A DNA stretch of 64,000 bases from Phyllobacterium sp. 21LDTY02-6 (GCF_023554255.2 NZ_JAMJWD020000007.1:248001-312000); one strand, 5' to 3'. Positions 17,927 to 27,899 are shown, counted from the first letter of the stretch. Numbers and translations are program-made. Notes: generated by a model from the sequence alone, not told the origin.

Positions 17927-18595
17927 ATGAAATCAGCAGTCGTTCTTCTCCCCGGCCTCAATCGCGACCGCGACATGATTGCGGCCCTGACAAAGATTTC
18001 CGGCGTGGCACCGCAGACGGTGTGGCAGACCGACACGGAGATTCCCGATGTCGATCTCATCGTCATTCCCGGCGGCTTCTCCTACGGCGATTATCTGCGT
18101 TGCGGTGCAATCGCAGCGCGCATGCCGGTCATGCAGGCCATCCGCGACAAGGCGGACAAGGGCGTGATGGTCATGGGCGTATGCAACGGGTTCCAGATCC
18201 TGGTGGAAGCCGGCCTGCTGCCTGGCGCGCTGATGCGCAATTCCTCGCTGAAATTCGTCTGCAGGAAAGTGAAGCTCGAGGTGACCAACGCCAATACGCC
18301 GTTCACCCGCGGCTATTCCCACGGCCAGATCATCGATTGCCCGGTGGCGCATCACGACGGCAATTACTTCGCCGATGAAGAGACGCTGGCGCGTCTCGAG
18401 GGCGAAGGCCAGATCACCTTCCGCTATGCGCAGGGCACCAATCCGAACGGCTCGATCAACGACATTGCCGGTATCATCAACAGCAAGGGCAATGTCCTCG
18501 GCATGATGCCGCATCCGGAAAACCTGATCGAGAGCGCCCATGGCGGCGATGATGGCCGGGCGCTGTTTGCCGGCGTGCTGGGCGTCGCAGCCTGA
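17927..18595 (+). CDS. purQ: Phosphoribosylformylglycinamidine synthase subunit PurQ (glutaminase)
   Basis: A 222-residue class I glutamine amidotransferase that supplies ammonia to PurL. The nucleophile C86 lies in GVCNGFQ, and the His/Glu of the triad in MMPHPENL near the C terminus. The N-terminal [13 protein letters not shown] is a PurQ signature. The large subunit gene purL does not follow in this window; the next gene is a glutathione transferase. Confidence 0.96.
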   Translation: MKSAVVLLPGLNRDRDMIAALTKISGVAPQTVWQTDTEIPDVDLIVIPGGFSYGDYLRCGAIAARMPVMQAIRDKADKGVMVMGVCNGFQILVEAGLLPGALMRNSSLKFVCRKVKLEVTNANTPFTRGYSHGQIIDCPVAHHDGNYFADEETLARLEGEGQITFRYAQGTNPNGSINDIAGIINSKGNVLGMMPHPENLIESAHGGDDGRALFAGVLGVAA

Positions 18596-18605
18596 TTCGA
18601 CAAGG

Positions 18606-18630
18606 CGCGCCGGTCTGGCGCGACCTTTCT
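18606..18630 (+). terminator. Weak hairpin after purQ
   Basis: CGCGCC (18606-18611), loop GGTCT, then GGCGCG (18617-18622), followed by ACCTTTCTT. The stem is short and the T-tract is broken, so termination may be partial. Confidence 0.35.
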
Positions 18631-18706
18631 TGATCTCTTGCAGCATTCCTATAGGCTCGATGCAGCGGCTCCACGCAAAGAGAGCCGCTTCTCAAGGAGG
18701 AATGCA

Positions 18707-19366
18707 ATGAAACTCTACTCCCGCCCCCTCTCGCCCTATTCCTCAGTCATTCGTTGTATCGCCTATTACAAGAATGCGCCGGTGAAGGTGGTGGCGCCGC
18801 CCGCCGGCAATCCCATACCGGAAGAGTTTCGCGCCGTTTCTCCGTTCAAGCGCATTCCAGTCCTCGTCACGGGCTCCGGCCTGACCATCATCGAAGCGCC
18901 GGTGATCGCGGAATATCTGGAAGAGCACTTTCCCGAACCGGCAATCCTGCCCGCCGACTCGCGCGACCGCGCCGTCGTTCGCATGGTGGCGCGCATCGCC
19001 GAACAGGAAGTGCTGGTTCCGGTCATGCAGCTGTTCGAGCTGCTCTATTTCAAGTCCAGCGACGCCAAGCAGATTTCGGCGCTTTACGAGAGAATGGAGC
19101 GCGGCCTGGCCGAGCTCGAGGAGCGTATCGGCCATGGCGCCTTCGCCCATGGCGATCAGTTGACGCTCGCCGATGCCTGGCTGACGCCGATCCGCTTCGT
19201 ATTCAACAATTTCCGCCAGCTTTCCGGCCGTTCCGACCTTCTGGAGCCCTATCCGAATTTCGATGCCTATGAGCAACGAATTCTTCAGGACCCGGTGCTA
19301 TCGGTGGTCTGGTACGAGATGACGGATGGATTGAAGGTCTTCATGAAGACCCTCGAGTCCGCCTGA
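18707..19366 (+). CDS. Glutathione S-transferase family protein
   Basis: A 219-residue GST fold. The N-terminal thioredoxin-like domain starts MKLYSRPLSPYSSVIRC, with the probable glutathione-activating Ser in the SPYSS region, and carries the cis-Pro segment RIPVLV and the gamma-Glu-binding IIEAPVIAEYLEE. The helical C-terminal domain contains the conserved N-cap region LTLADAWLTP. A strong AAGGAGG (18694-18700) sets the start. It could equally be a stringent-starvation-type GST. The substrate is unknown. Confidence 0.9.
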   Translation: MKLYSRPLSPYSSVIRCIAYYKNAPVKVVAPPAGNPIPEEFRAVSPFKRIPVLVTGSGLTIIEAPVIAEYLEEHFPEPAILPADSRDRAVVRMVARIAEQEVLVPVMQLFELLYFKSSDAKQISALYERMERGLAELEERIGHGAFAHGDQLTLADAWLTPIRFVFNNFRQLSGRSDLLEPYPNFDAYEQRILQDPVLSVVWYEMTDGLKVFMKTLESA

Positions 19367-19417
19367 TCTTCCAGACCATCCATTTGACCGCACGGCGGCG
19401 CCACCGGAGAGCATGCA

Positions 19418-19840
19418 ATGAGAATGTCGCATATGGTGGCGATCGCCACCGTTCTGATCACCACCGGCGCGCTCTCCGCCTGCCAGTCCGCCAGTAAACC
19501 CGGTCCCGGCAGCCTCGCCTTCTCCTCCAGCAAGGCGGCGCTGCCGACGATGGAACGCGTGGCGCTCGCCGCCAATGGCTGCTGGTTCAAGGCGAATGAT
19601 TCGAGCTTCCGCGCCTATCGTCTCGCGCCCGAGCTCAATTCCTATTCAGGTCGTCCGCGCATCCTCGTCGTGCCCGGCAACAATCCCGGCGGTCGCCCGC
19701 TGCTCGTCGTTCACGCGGAAGGCAATCCGGCGAAGGTCGAAGCCTTCGGTCCGCTGATGCATGCCTCGGTCGGCAGCCGTATCGGCGCGGATGTCAAGCG
19801 CTGGGCCGATGGCGATTCTTCCTGCTCCGCCAAGGGCTAA
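19418..19840 (+). CDS. Hypothetical lipoprotein (140 aa)
   Basis: The N terminus has a lipoprotein signal: a basic start, a hydrophobic core VAIATVLITTGA and lipobox LSAC, with Cys22 the acylation site. The mature domain of about 118 residues contains NGCWFKANDSSFRAYRL and RPLLVVHAEG, suggesting a small beta-rich envelope domain. I know no function. It is convergent with the end of panB, 11 bases away. Confidence 0.75.
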   Translation: MRMSHMVAIATVLITTGALSACQSASKPGPGSLAFSSSKAALPTMERVALAANGCWFKANDSSFRAYRLAPELNSYSGRPRILVVPGNNPGGRPLLVVHAEGNPAKVEAFGPLMHASVGSRIGADVKRWADGDSSCSAKG

Positions 19841-19851
19841 GCCACGTTTTC

Positions 19852-20664
19852 TCACAGACCGTAGACATTGGCGTCGGTCGGAAAGACGCGCGAGCGCACA
19901 TCATCCGCATAGGCCTTGATCGCGTCATCGGTGGCAGCACCGACGGCGCCATAGACCTTGACGAATTTCGGCGGCCTCGGATTGTAGCCGAGCATATCCT
20001 CCATGACGAGAATCTGGCCGTCGCACTGGCGCGAACCGCCGATGCCGATGGTCGGAATGGCGATCTCGCGCGAAATCTCGGCCGCCAATGGTTCGACGAT
20101 GCCTTCGAGGACGACCGCGAAGGCCCCGGCCTGGCTGACCGCCTCCGCGTCCGCCTTGATCCGTGGCCAGAGCGCCTGGTCGCGGCCTTGCGTCTTGAAA
20201 CCGCCCAGTGTGTTGATGGATTGCGGCGTCAGCCCCACATGCGCCATGACGGGTATGCCGCGCCCGGTCAGAAAGGCGATGGTGGGCGCCATCAAGGCCC
20301 CGCCCTCGAGCTTCACCGCCCCGCATCCCGTCTCCTGCATGATGCGGGCAGCGTTTTCGAACGCGGTCTCCGGGCTCGATTCGTAGGAGCCGAATGGCAT
20401 GTCCACCACGATCAGCGCCTGCGACGTGCTGCGCACCACCGCTTTGCCATGTATGATCATCATGTCGAGCGTGACGCCGAGCGTCGAATCCATCGCGTAG
20501 AGCACCATGCCGAGACTGTCGCCAACGAGCAGCAGATCCGCATGGGGATCGGCGATCCGCGCCGTGGTGGCATGATAGGCGGTGAGCGCCACGATCGGCT
20601 CTGCGCCTTTGCGGCCGCGGATATCAGGCGCGGTGACGCGCCTGGTCACGATTTGCTTGCTCAT
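19852..20664 (-). CDS. panB: 3-methyl-2-oxobutanoate hydroxymethyltransferase
   Basis: A 270-residue TIM-barrel enzyme that adds a hydroxymethyl group from methylene-THF to 2-oxoisovalerate, giving ketopantoate. Conserved blocks are [26 protein letters not shown] (Mg2+-binding Asp), [23 protein letters not shown] and IGIGGS. It follows panC by 17 bases as the last gene of the nadA-nadB-nadC-panC-panB run. Confidence 0.97.
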   Translation of the reverse strand: MSKQIVTRRVTAPDIRGRKGAEPIVALTAYHATTARIADPHADLLLVGDSLGMVLYAMDSTLGVTLDMMIIHGKAVVRSTSQALIVVDMPFGSYESSPETAFENAARIMQETGCGAVKLEGGALMAPTIAFLTGRGIPVMAHVGLTPQSINTLGGFKTQGRDQALWPRIKADAEAVSQAGAFAVVLEGIVEPLAAEISREIAIPTIGIGGSRQCDGQILVMEDMLGYNPRPPKFVKVYGAVGAATDDAIKAYADDVRSRVFPTDANVYGL

Positions 20665-20681
20665 GTTTTCCTCCCCGTCCC

Positions 20682-21527
20682 CTAACCGATGACGCGCTGG
20701 TCGATCAGGCGGACCTTGCCAAATCTCACGGTCAGAAGAACGACCACCGATTGCCTTATCCGTCCCGATACGGGATCGAGCGTCCCGGCATCGCGAATAT
20801 CGACGGCTTCGATCTGCGCGCGCGGTTCGCCCTGCAATATCTCCCGCACCTTGTTGCGCAGCGCCGACACGGAGCGCTGGCCCTCCGCATAGAGCCGCGC
20901 GGCTTCGTCGAGCGCCCGGGCCAGCACAGGCGCTGCCGCGCGGTCTTCCGCCGTCAGCAGCGCATTGCGCGACGAACAGGCGAGCCCGTCCGCCTCGCGC
21001 ATGGTGGCAACGCCGTTGATCCTGATCGGCATGTCGAGATCTTCGACCATCCGGCGGATGATGACCAATTGCTGGTAGTCCTTCTCGCCGAAGAAGGCTT
21101 CATCCGGCTGGACGATGTTGAAGAGCTTGGTGACCACGGTCGTGACGCCGCGGAAATGACCGGGCCTGATCTTGCCCATGAGAATACGCGAGAGTACCGG
21201 GTTTTCGACGATCGTATGGGCGCCGGGGCGGTAGATCTCCGCCACTTCCGGCGTAAAGACGTAATCCGCGCCCTCGGCCTCGAGCTTGGCGAGGTCTCCC
21301 TGCATGTCGCGCGGATAGGTCGAAAGGTCCTCGTTCGGCGCAAATTGGGTCGGATTGACGAATATGGAAACAATCGTCACGTCGCAGGCAGCCCTTGCCC
21401 GGCGCACCAGTTCCATATGGCCGACATGCAGGTAGCCCATGGTCGGCACCAGGCCGATCGTCCGGCCTTTTCGGCGCTCGGCCGCCAGCGCCGCCCGCAA
21501 TTCCGCAATCGTAGCAATCACTTTCAT
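20682..21527 (-). CDS. panC: Pantothenate synthetase
   Basis: A 281-residue enzyme that joins pantoate and beta-alanine with ATP. The nucleotidyltransferase motif is [19 protein letters not shown], followed by [14 protein letters not shown], and the KMSKS-like region near [12 protein letters not shown]. Its ATG overlaps the nadC stop by four bases (ATGA, 21524-21527), so it is translationally coupled to NAD synthesis genes. Confidence 0.97.
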   Translation of the reverse strand: MKVIATIAELRAALAAERRKGRTIGLVPTMGYLHVGHMELVRRARAACDVTIVSIFVNPTQFAPNEDLSTYPRDMQGDLAKLEAEGADYVFTPEVAEIYRPGAHTIVENPVLSRILMGKIRPGHFRGVTTVVTKLFNIVQPDEAFFGEKDYQQLVIIRRMVEDLDMPIRINGVATMREADGLACSSRNALLTAEDRAAAPVLARALDEAARLYAEGQRSVSALRNKVREILQGEPRAQIEAVDIRDAGTLDPVSGRIRQSVVVLLTVRFGKVRLIDQRVIG

Positions 21528-22411
21528 CGCAGTTCGATATCCAGTCCGATATCCAGTGTCGGCGCCGCCATGGTGATCTTCGACGTGGAAATATAATCGA
21601 CGCCGGTTTCGGCGACAGCCTTGATCGTCTCGAAGTCGATCCGGCCCGACGCTTCCAGCTTCGCCCGGCCTGCATTGATTTCTACCGCCTTTTCAAGCAG
21701 TTCCGGCCCCATATTATCAAGTAGAATCACATCGGCGCCGACATCCAGCGCCTGCTGCATCTGCTCCAATCCATCGACCTCCACTTCGATCTTGACCAAA
21801 TGGCCCGCATAGGCCCGCGCCGCCAATATTGCCTTGGCAACACCTCCGGCAACGGCGATGTGATTATCCTTGATCAAAATGGCATCGTCGAGGCCGAAGC
21901 GATGGTTGGAGCCGCCACCGCATTTGACCGCATATTTGGCGAAGGCGCGCATGCCGGGAATGGTCTTGCGCGTATCGCATACCCTCGCCTTCGTATGGGC
22001 GATGAGGGCGGCAAAACGCGCCGTATGGGTGGCGATCCCGCTCAGGTGCATCAGGAAATTCAATCCGACGCGCTCGGCGGAAAGGATGGCGCGGGCATTG
22101 CCCTCGACGGTCGCGACGTGCTGGCCGGGGCTGACACGCTCTCCGTCGCCGACAAGTGCCTGGAAGGAGATGGCCGGATCGATGGCGGCGAAGGCAGCCC
22201 GGGCGAAGTCGACGCCGCAGATCACGCCGTCCTCGCGGCTAGAAAGCACTGCCCTCGCGCGCGCCTCTTCCGGCAGCGTCGCATTCGTCGTCAGATCGCC
22301 GGCACGGCCTAGATCTTCGAGCAGCGCGGCCCGCACCGCATCGACGATCAATATCTGCGGCAGGCTCGGCCGATGGGCGGCGACCTGCTTCTGCGCATTG
22401 GCGCTCATCAT
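21524..22411 (-). CDS. nadC: Nicotinate-nucleotide diphosphorylase (quinolinate phosphoribosyltransferase)
   Basis: A 295-residue enzyme that converts quinolinate and PRPP to nicotinate mononucleotide. Seen are [36 protein letters not shown], and [13 protein letters not shown], with the active-site Arg/Lys/His set, plus DVILLDNM. The start at 22411 overlaps the nadB stop (ATGATGA), and the stop overlaps panC, so nadB, nadC and panC are chained by overlaps. Confidence 0.96.
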   Translation of the reverse strand: MMSANAQKQVAAHRPSLPQILIVDAVRAALLEDLGRAGDLTTNATLPEEARARAVLSSREDGVICGVDFARAAFAAIDPAISFQALVGDGERVSPGQHVATVEGNARAILSAERVGLNFLMHLSGIATHTARFAALIAHTKARVCDTRKTIPGMRAFAKYAVKCGGGSNHRFGLDDAILIKDNHIAVAGGVAKAILAARAYAGHLVKIEVEVDGLEQMQQALDVGADVILLDNMGPELLEKAVEINAGRAKLEASGRIDFETIKAVAETGVDYISTSKITMAAPTLDIGLDIELR

Positions 22412-23967
22412 GCAAACTCCATCAACTCGGCAATGGTTGCCTCGGCATCGGAAAGGGTGAGAAAGGTCCGGTGCTGCCATTCCGGCCGGGTCTCGGCGAA
22501 ATCGGTGCGGAAATGCCCGCCCCTGCTCTCCAGCCGGCGCAGGGCGCTGGTGGCGACGAGCTTTGCCGTGGCCAGGGCATTGCGGAAGGCCGCATCCCTG
22601 TTCGCCTTTTCGAGGTCGAGGATCACCCTCAAACCCTCCAGCATGTCGTCGCGATTGCGCAGCACGCCGAAGCTGGCGCTCATCGTCTGCCGCAGCCGCG
22701 TCATCGCGGCGCTGTCCGTTTCGGCGACCAGGTCGTCGCATTCGACCGACCCCTTCGACCAGTCACCGGCATTGCCGCTCTCGCCCTTGCCGAGGCTGGC
22801 GGCGATCCGTGCGGAGAACACCACGGCTTCGAGGAGCGAATTGGATGCCAGGCGGTTCGCCCCATGCGCGCCGGTGGAGGTGCATTCGCCGCAGGCCCAG
22901 AGGCCATCGATCGAGGTGCGGCCATTGCTGTCGGTCAGGATGCCGCCCATGAAATAATGCGCGGCCGGGACCACCGGGATGGGCTGCGTCACCGGATCGA
23001 TGCCGGCGTCGCGGCAATATTTGTAGACGGTCGGGAATTCCTCCGGAAACGCAGCGCCGACCGCGCTGGTGCAATCCAGCCAGGCGCCGCGGCCGCTGCG
23101 CACTTCCGCATAGATGCCGCGAGCCACCACGTCGCGCGGCGCAAGCTCGCCCGCCGGGTCGATCTTGAGCATGAACCTTTCGCCCGTGCGGTTGACCAAT
23201 GTCGCGCCATGCCCGCGCAGGGCTTCCGTGGCCAGGGGAGCGGGGTCCTTGTCGACATCGAGCGCGGTCGGATGAAACTGCACGAACTCCATGTCGGCCA
23301 TCATGGCGCCGGCCCTTGCGGCCATGCCGATGCCTTCACCCCTCGCCTCGGAGGGATTGGTCGTAACCGCATAGAGGTGACCGATGCCGCCGGTCGCAAG
23401 GACGATCGTCGAGGCGGCGAGGCGCGTCTTCGCACCGCGTCCCGCGTCCGGCCGGGCAATGACACCGGTGACAGCGCCCCGCGCCGTGGTGATATCCTCG
23501 GCGACATAGCCCTCAAGCAGCCTGATCGAGGGCGTCGCCTCGACCGCGCGCACCAGCGCCTGCATGATGGCGCGGCCCGCCAAGTCGCCCCTCACCCGCA
23601 CGATGCGGCTTTCGGAATGCGCGGCCTCGCGGGAAACCTGCAGCCGGCCCTCCAGGTCGCGGTCGAAGGGTACGCCATATTCGAGCAGGTCGTGGACCCG
23701 CGCCGCCGCCTCGCCCGCCATCAGCCGGGCAATGGCCTCGTCGACGATGCCGTCGCCAGCGGCCACAGTGTCGGCCACGTGCTTTTCCATCGTGTCGCCC
23801 TGCGATACGGCGGCGGCAATGCCGGCCTGCGCCCAGGCCGACGAGGCGCCACGGCCTATCGGCGCGGCGGCAAGGATCGTCACGGGGCGCGGCGCCAGCT
23901 TGAGCGCGCAGAACAGGCCGGCGAGGCCCCCGCCGATGATGATGACGGGATCAGGGCGAACAGACAT
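22408..23967 (-). CDS. nadB: L-aspartate oxidase
   Basis: A 519-residue flavoenzyme that oxidises aspartate to iminoaspartate for NadA. The FAD dinucleotide fold is at residues 7-14 ([11 protein letters not shown]), followed by [15 protein letters not shown]. The substrate/flavin region HPTALD and the late AHYFMGGI and [20 protein letters not shown] blocks are typical of the succinate dehydrogenase/NadB family. Start 23967 (MSVRPDPV) places the FAD motif at the N terminus. The gap to nadA is 16 bases. Confidence 0.96.
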   Translation of the reverse strand: MSVRPDPVIIIGGGLAGLFCALKLAPRPVTILAAAPIGRGASSAWAQAGIAAAVSQGDTMEKHVADTVAAGDGIVDEAIARLMAGEAAARVHDLLEYGVPFDRDLEGRLQVSREAAHSESRIVRVRGDLAGRAIMQALVRAVEATPSIRLLEGYVAEDITTARGAVTGVIARPDAGRGAKTRLAASTIVLATGGIGHLYAVTTNPSEARGEGIGMAARAGAMMADMEFVQFHPTALDVDKDPAPLATEALRGHGATLVNRTGERFMLKIDPAGELAPRDVVARGIYAEVRSGRGAWLDCTSAVGAAFPEEFPTVYKYCRDAGIDPVTQPIPVVPAAHYFMGGILTDSNGRTSIDGLWACGECTSTGAHGANRLASNSLLEAVVFSARIAASLGKGESGNAGDWSKGSVECDDLVAETDSAAMTRLRQTMSASFGVLRNRDDMLEGLRVILDLEKANRDAAFRNALATAKLVATSALRRLESRGGHFRTDFAETRPEWQHRTFLTLSDAEATIAELMEFA

Positions 23968-23983
23968 CGTCGTTCCTTCCGCC

Positions 23984-25057
23984 TCAGTTGTTGAGATTGA
24001 CCATGCGCTCCACGGCGAGACGCGCTTTCTCGGCGACCAGCGGGTCCACATGGACCTCGTCCCGCATATAGACTAGGCTTTCCAATATGTTGGGGAGCGT
24101 GATCCGCTTCATATGCGGGCAGAGATTGCACGGCTTGATGAACTCGACGCCCGGCACTTCGGATTCGATGTTGGAGGCCATCGAGCATTCCGTGACGAGC
24201 AGGACCTTGGCCGGTCGGTTGTCCTTGACGTAGTTGATCATGCCGCTCGTCGATCCGGTATAATCGGCCACGGCGACCACCTCTGGCGGGCATTCCGGAT
24301 GCGCGATGATCTGGATCGACGGATCGGCGGCGCGATAGGCAAGCAATTCCTCGGCGGTGAACCTTTCATGCACCTCGCAGTGACCCTTCCAGGTCAGGAT
24401 CTTCACCTTGGTCTGCGCGGCGACATTGAGCGCCAGGAACTCGTCGGGAATGCAAAGCACACGGTCGACACCGAAACTTTCGACGACCTGCACCGCATTG
24501 GCGGAGGTGCAGCAGATATCGCTTTCCGCCTTCACTTCGGCGGAGGTGTTCACATAGGTGACGATCGGCACGCCCGGATAGGTCTCGCGCAACAGGCGGA
24601 CATCGGCGCCGGTGATCGATTCGGCCAGCGAGCAGCCGGCGCGCATGTCGGGGATGAGCACGGTCTTGTGCGGATTGAGCAGTTTCGAGGTCTCGGCCAT
24701 GAAGTGCACGCCGCACTGGACGATGATATCGGCATCGACCTTGGTGGCTTCCTTGGCGAGCTGCAGCGAGTCGCCGACAATATCGGCGACGCAGTGGAAA
24801 ATCTCCGGCGTCTGGTAATTATGCGCGAGAATGACGGCGTTGCGCTGCTTCTTCAGGCGGTTGATCGCCGCCACGTAGGGCGCATAGACCGGCCACTCGA
24901 TCCTTGGAATGTGATGGGCCACCCGCTCGTAGAGATGGGCAGTCTCGGCTTCCACCGCCGGCGTATAGGCGAGGTCCGGCATGGGCAGGATGCCAAAACG
25001 ATCGGCGGCGGCCATGCCGGGCGCGCGGTGATCATTGCTACGGGCTGTGCTGGTCAT
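23984..25057 (-). CDS. nadA: Quinolinate synthase
   Basis: A 357-residue Fe-S enzyme that condenses iminoaspartate and dihydroxyacetone phosphate. Cluster-ligand candidates are the Cys in [10 protein letters not shown], the Cys in the GHCEVHERF region, and the Cys pair in [22 protein letters not shown] and [10 protein letters not shown] are conserved. The start is set at 25057 by AGGAGG nine bases upstream. First gene of the nad-pan operon, with an operator-like palindrome 56 bases upstream of the start. Confidence 0.95.
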   Translation of the reverse strand: MTSTARSNDHRAPGMAAADRFGILPMPDLAYTPAVEAETAHLYERVAHHIPRIEWPVYAPYVAAINRLKKQRNAVILAHNYQTPEIFHCVADIVGDSLQLAKEATKVDADIIVQCGVHFMAETSKLLNPHKTVLIPDMRAGCSLAESITGADVRLLRETYPGVPIVTYVNTSAEVKAESDICCTSANAVQVVESFGVDRVLCIPDEFLALNVAAQTKVKILTWKGHCEVHERFTAEELLAYRAADPSIQIIAHPECPPEVVAVADYTGSTSGMINYVKDNRPAKVLLVTECSMASNIESEVPGVEFIKPCNLCPHMKRITLPNILESLVYMRDEVHVDPLVAEKARLAVERMVNLNN

Positions 25058-25112
25058 ATCCACATTCCTCCTGGACATCCTTGGATCGGCGCCCTTCCGC
25101 ACCGCGATCATT

Positions 25113-25142
25113 TATACTCACTTTGAGCATATTTACGATCAA
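25113..25142 (-). promoter_or_regulatory. nadA promoter with NadQ-like operator palindrome
   Basis: On the minus strand a -35-like TTGATC (25137-25142) and a -10-like AGTATA (25113-25118) are 18 bases apart. A 19-base inverted repeat, TATACTCA-CTT-TGAGCATA with one mismatch between 8-base arms, covers 25113-25131, that is most of the spacer plus the -10. A bound repressor would block polymerase. The obvious candidate is the NadQ/NrtR-like protein encoded at 12108. Confidence 0.6.
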
Positions 25143-25170
25143 AAGAAAAACGGCAGCGCCGTTCTTCCTT
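25141..25170 (-). terminator. Terminator between the small lipoprotein gene and nadA
   Basis: On the minus strand, stem AACGGC/GCCGTT (25158-25163 with 25149-25154, 3-nt loop) is followed by TTTTTCTTTT. It would end the transcript from the 70-residue lipoprotein gene and insulate the nadA promoter just downstream. Confidence 0.7.
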
Positions 25171-25287
25171 TAATTAGGCGATAAATTCGCCGGCTTCAAG
25201 GCCGTAATTTCTCCTCGCCCGCAAAAAGCGCCTTCGCAGCCGCCGCAGAACCCCGCGATTCGGTTGCGGAAACGAGCTTTAAAATCA

Positions 25288-25500
25288 TCAGTTGCGCCAG
25301 TAATCGCCACGGTAACGGCGTTCGGAACGCTCGCGCTTGCGCGGGCTGTCGCCACCGATGCGCGGGGTGCAATCGGTAAAGACCTTCGCATTGAAATCGG
25401 TCGGCCGGTCGCACCAGACCAGCGGGCTCACCCTGCCCGAATTGGCGCAGCCTGCCAGTGTTACAAGTCCAAGGGCCAGAACCGGCAGTGTCATGCGCAT
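25288..25500 (-). CDS. Small hypothetical lipoprotein (70 aa)
   Basis: The leader has a hydrophobic core LPVLALGLVTLAGC with lipobox LAGC and Cys18 as the acylation site. The mature part is about 50 residues, with two more Cys (SPLVWCDRPTDF and FTDCTPRIGG) and a very basic Arg-rich tail ending RYRGDYWRN. Such tails can contact nucleic acid or acidic envelope polymers, but no function is known. A terminator lies about 120 bases downstream. Confidence 0.65.
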   Translation of the reverse strand: MRMTLPVLALGLVTLAGCANSGRVSPLVWCDRPTDFNAKVFTDCTPRIGGDSPRKRERSERRYRGDYWRN

Positions 25501-25621
25501 GGGTAATCCTTTCGAAAGCTCAAGTCTTCGAGCTTATTTAGACCGTGCCGGGGTTTATTCAACCGTGGCACTCCGGAATAAGCGCGCGGCCCTGCCCTCT
25601 GGCGCCTGCCTGTCGCGAGGA

Positions 25622-25909
25622 TCAATCGCGCAGCGCTGCCTCGATCTGATCGAGCACATCCGTCTTGCCGATACCGGTCAGGAAGGCCAGCGTGGTGATG
25701 CTGGGCTTGCCGAGGTCTTTCGGCAATTGCGCCGTCGAGACGACCAGATCGACATCGTCGATATTGCTCGCAACTTCCGTTGCCTTGCACTGGCGCGTAT
25801 TGATGCGAATGCCGCGTTCCTTCAATGCGTCCTCGACAGCATGGGCCACCACCGTCGAAGTGGCTATGCCGGTCCCGCATGCGAAAAGCACAGTCTTCTG
25901 CTTGTTCAT
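25622..25909 (-). CDS. PTS sugar transporter subunit IIB, galactitol type
   Basis: A 95-residue EIIB domain. The phospho-accepting Cys11 sits in VLFACGTGIATSTVV, the P-loop of the GatB/lactose-chitobiose-like fold. It takes phosphate from IIA and passes it to incoming sugar bound by IIC. It is last in the IIC-IIA-IIB set (24-base gap after IIA). No sugar-phosphate dehydrogenase, aldolase, EI or HPr gene is next to it. Confidence 0.9.
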   Translation of the reverse strand: MNKQKTVLFACGTGIATSTVVAHAVEDALKERGIRINTRQCKATEVASNIDDVDLVVSTAQLPKDLGKPSITTLAFLTGIGKTDVLDQIEAALRD

Positions 25910-25933
25910 TTGCTCCCCCTTTTGATTGTCAGC

Positions 25934-26395
25934 CTAACGCAGAAGCTGCAGTACGTCCTGCGTTGATTTTGCCTGGCCGAGCGCCGCGATCAGTTCGGGC
26001 GATTGTATCGTCCCGGCGATCTCCTGCAGCAGCTCGATCTGCTTGTCCTTATCGTTGAGCGCCATGAGAAAAACCAGCCTTACCTTCAGCTTCTCCTCAG
26101 GGTTTTCCATATTGGCGAACTCCACCGGCTCGGCAAGACTGGCGAAGGCAATGCCTGCCTTCAGGACATGTTCCGGGTCCGTATGCGGCACGGCGACATT
26201 GCCATCCGCGCCGAGCGGCAGGCCCGTCGGAAGGCTCGCCTCGCGGGCAAGGACCGCTTCGCCATAGCTCTCCCTGACATAGCCGAGGGCGAAGAGCCGT
26301 TCGGCCAGCAGTTCTATGACCTCGCGGTCGGAAGCCGCCCTGACCCCGAGGAGGATTGCCCCGGGGTCGAGATGTTCGATCAAGGCTTGCGCCAT
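25934..26395 (-). CDS. PTS sugar transporter subunit IIA, fructose/galactitol (PTS_EIIA_2) type
   Basis: A 153-residue EIIA_2 domain with the phosphorylation site H71 in VAVPHTDPEHV. Upstream residues REASLPTGLPLG are typical of the family. The protein could receive phosphate from HPr or from the nitrogen PTS (NPr/EI-Ntr), which alphaproteobacteria do have. It lies 15 bases downstream of the IIC gene. Confidence 0.9.
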   Translation of the reverse strand: MAQALIEHLDPGAILLGVRAASDREVIELLAERLFALGYVRESYGEAVLAREASLPTGLPLGADGNVAVPHTDPEHVLKAGIAFASLAEPVEFANMENPEEKLKVRLVFLMALNDKDKQIELLQEIAGTIQSPELIAALGQAKSTQDVLQLLR

Positions 26396-26410
26396 AATTG
26401 CTGCTCCAGT

Positions 26411-27820
26411 CTATGATGCCGTTTCGCCGGCAGTATCGCTGTCCGCGCCGGCCGCGCGTTCCCATGCCGCCGTGTTCCTGCGATAGGCCCAGAATGCGGC
26501 GGCAATGATGGCGGCAAGGACGACGAGGCCGATGGCTCCCAGATTGTTGATCAGGGAGATCACCACATAGGGGATCCACAGGAAGCCATCCACGACGCTG
26601 GTGATCTGCACGGCATTGGCCGGCATTTCGAACCCGGAGGACTGGGCGGCCGCGGTGAAGAGCGGTGCCAGCGCATTGGCGACGTAGAAGCCGACCGCCA
26701 ATGTGAACGTGCCGACGATGACCATGCGGAAGACATTGCCCTTCAGGAGCGGTGCCGTCATCGCCACGATGAACGGGATCACCGCGAGATCGGCAAAGAG
26801 GATGACGCGGTTGCCCGGCAGGATGACCGACAGGATGATCGCGATCGGCACCAGGATCAATGACGAGGAAATCGCCGCCGGATGGCCGATCAGGATCGCC
26901 GAATCGAGGCCGACCAGCAATTCGCGGTCGCCGGTGCGCTTGCGGACGAATTCCTGCGCGGCTTCCGATACCGGAAGCAGGCCTTCCATCAGGATCTTGA
27001 CCATGCGCGGCAGGAGCAGCATCACCGCGGCGAGCGTCATGCCGGTTTGCAGGACCTTGGTCAGCACGATTCCGAAATCGCCCGCATTGTAATAGGCGAT
27101 GACGCCAAGGACGAGGCCGATCACGAGGCCGAGGATGACCGGCTCGCCAAAGACGCCGAAGCGGCGCTCGAACGTCTCGGTGTTGAGTTCGATCCTGTTG
27201 AGGCCGGGAATGCGGTCCATGATCCAGTTGAGGATGATGGCAATCGGCAGGATCTGCGCCGAAGCCAGATGCGGCACCGAAATGCCGGGAATGCCATAGA
27301 ATTTCTGCACTGCCCGTGCCGACCAGTCGGCGAACAGCAGGGTGAGCGCCACCATCAGCGCCGCGACGATCAGGCCATAGGCAAGGCTGTTGGTCGCGGC
27401 GACCGCCAATGAGCCGATGAAGGCGAAATGCCAGAAGTTCCATACGTCGACGTTCAGCGTGCGCGTGAGCCGCGTCAGCAGAAGCACGATATTGACGGCG
27501 ATGGCTATCGGGATGACCCAGAGGCCCACCGAAGAGCCAAAGGCGATGGCAGCCGCCGATGGCCAGCCGACATCGACGATATCGCGCTGAATGCCGGTAT
27601 TCGTGACGATCGCCTTGGCGACGTCGCCGATGGACGTCAGCATCAGCCCAAGCACGAGATTGATGCCGATGAAGGCGACGCCGATGGTGACCGCGGCGCG
27701 GAACGCCCTGCCGATCTTCGCCCCGAGTACCAGCGCTATGATGAAAATCACGATCGGCAACAGGACAGTCGGTCCCATTGCGTCGACAGCGGCCTTAAGG
27801 CCGGTCAAGAAACTATCCAT
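26411..27820 (-). CDS. PTS galactitol-type transporter subunit IIC
   Basis: A 469-residue polytopic membrane permease of the EIIC-GAT class. Diagnostic blocks are LNVDVWNFWHFAF, GIPGISVPHLAS, RFGVFGEPVILGL and GLDSAILIGHPAAISSSL. The start at 27820 is set by GGGGAGGAAT directly upstream. Galactitol itself is only the family label; related permeases carry other sugars or alditols. Complete sugar PTS sets are uncommon in this bacterial group, so this three-gene set stands out. Confidence 0.9.
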   Translation of the reverse strand: MDSFLTGLKAAVDAMGPTVLLPIVIFIIALVLGAKIGRAFRAAVTIGVAFIGINLVLGLMLTSIGDVAKAIVTNTGIQRDIVDVGWPSAAAIAFGSSVGLWVIPIAIAVNIVLLLTRLTRTLNVDVWNFWHFAFIGSLAVAATNSLAYGLIVAALMVALTLLFADWSARAVQKFYGIPGISVPHLASAQILPIAIILNWIMDRIPGLNRIELNTETFERRFGVFGEPVILGLVIGLVLGVIAYYNAGDFGIVLTKVLQTGMTLAAVMLLLPRMVKILMEGLLPVSEAAQEFVRKRTGDRELLVGLDSAILIGHPAAISSSLILVPIAIILSVILPGNRVILFADLAVIPFIVAMTAPLLKGNVFRMVIVGTFTLAVGFYVANALAPLFTAAAQSSGFEMPANAVQITSVVDGFLWIPYVVISLINNLGAIGLVVLAAIIAAAFWAYRRNTAAWERAAGADSDTAGETAS

Positions 27821-27875
27821 TATTCCTCCCCGCGGCTCCCCACCGCCCCTGATTCGCCACAGAACTTTTGCATTT

Positions 27876-27899
27876 TGTGACGAATGAAAGTTCATCACA
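27876..27899. promoter_or_regulatory. Operator-like palindrome upstream of the PTS genes
   Basis: A 24-base inverted repeat TGTGACGAA-N6-TTCATCACA (arms match 8 of 9) lies 56 bases upstream of the IIC start. The 14-base spacing between the outer TGTGA/TCACA boxes is too long for a CRP site, so a sugar-responsive regulator of the GntR, DeoR or LacI class is more likely. No such regulator is encoded in the window. Confidence 0.55.

Noticed and set aside
19852-25150. NAD-sensing riboswitch upstream of nadA
   Set aside because: The leader is only about 50-60 bases and shows no conserved riboswitch fold; a DNA operator explains the region better.
27876-27899. CRP binding site upstream of the PTS genes
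   Set aside because: TGTGA and TCACA are 14 bases apart, not the 6 required.
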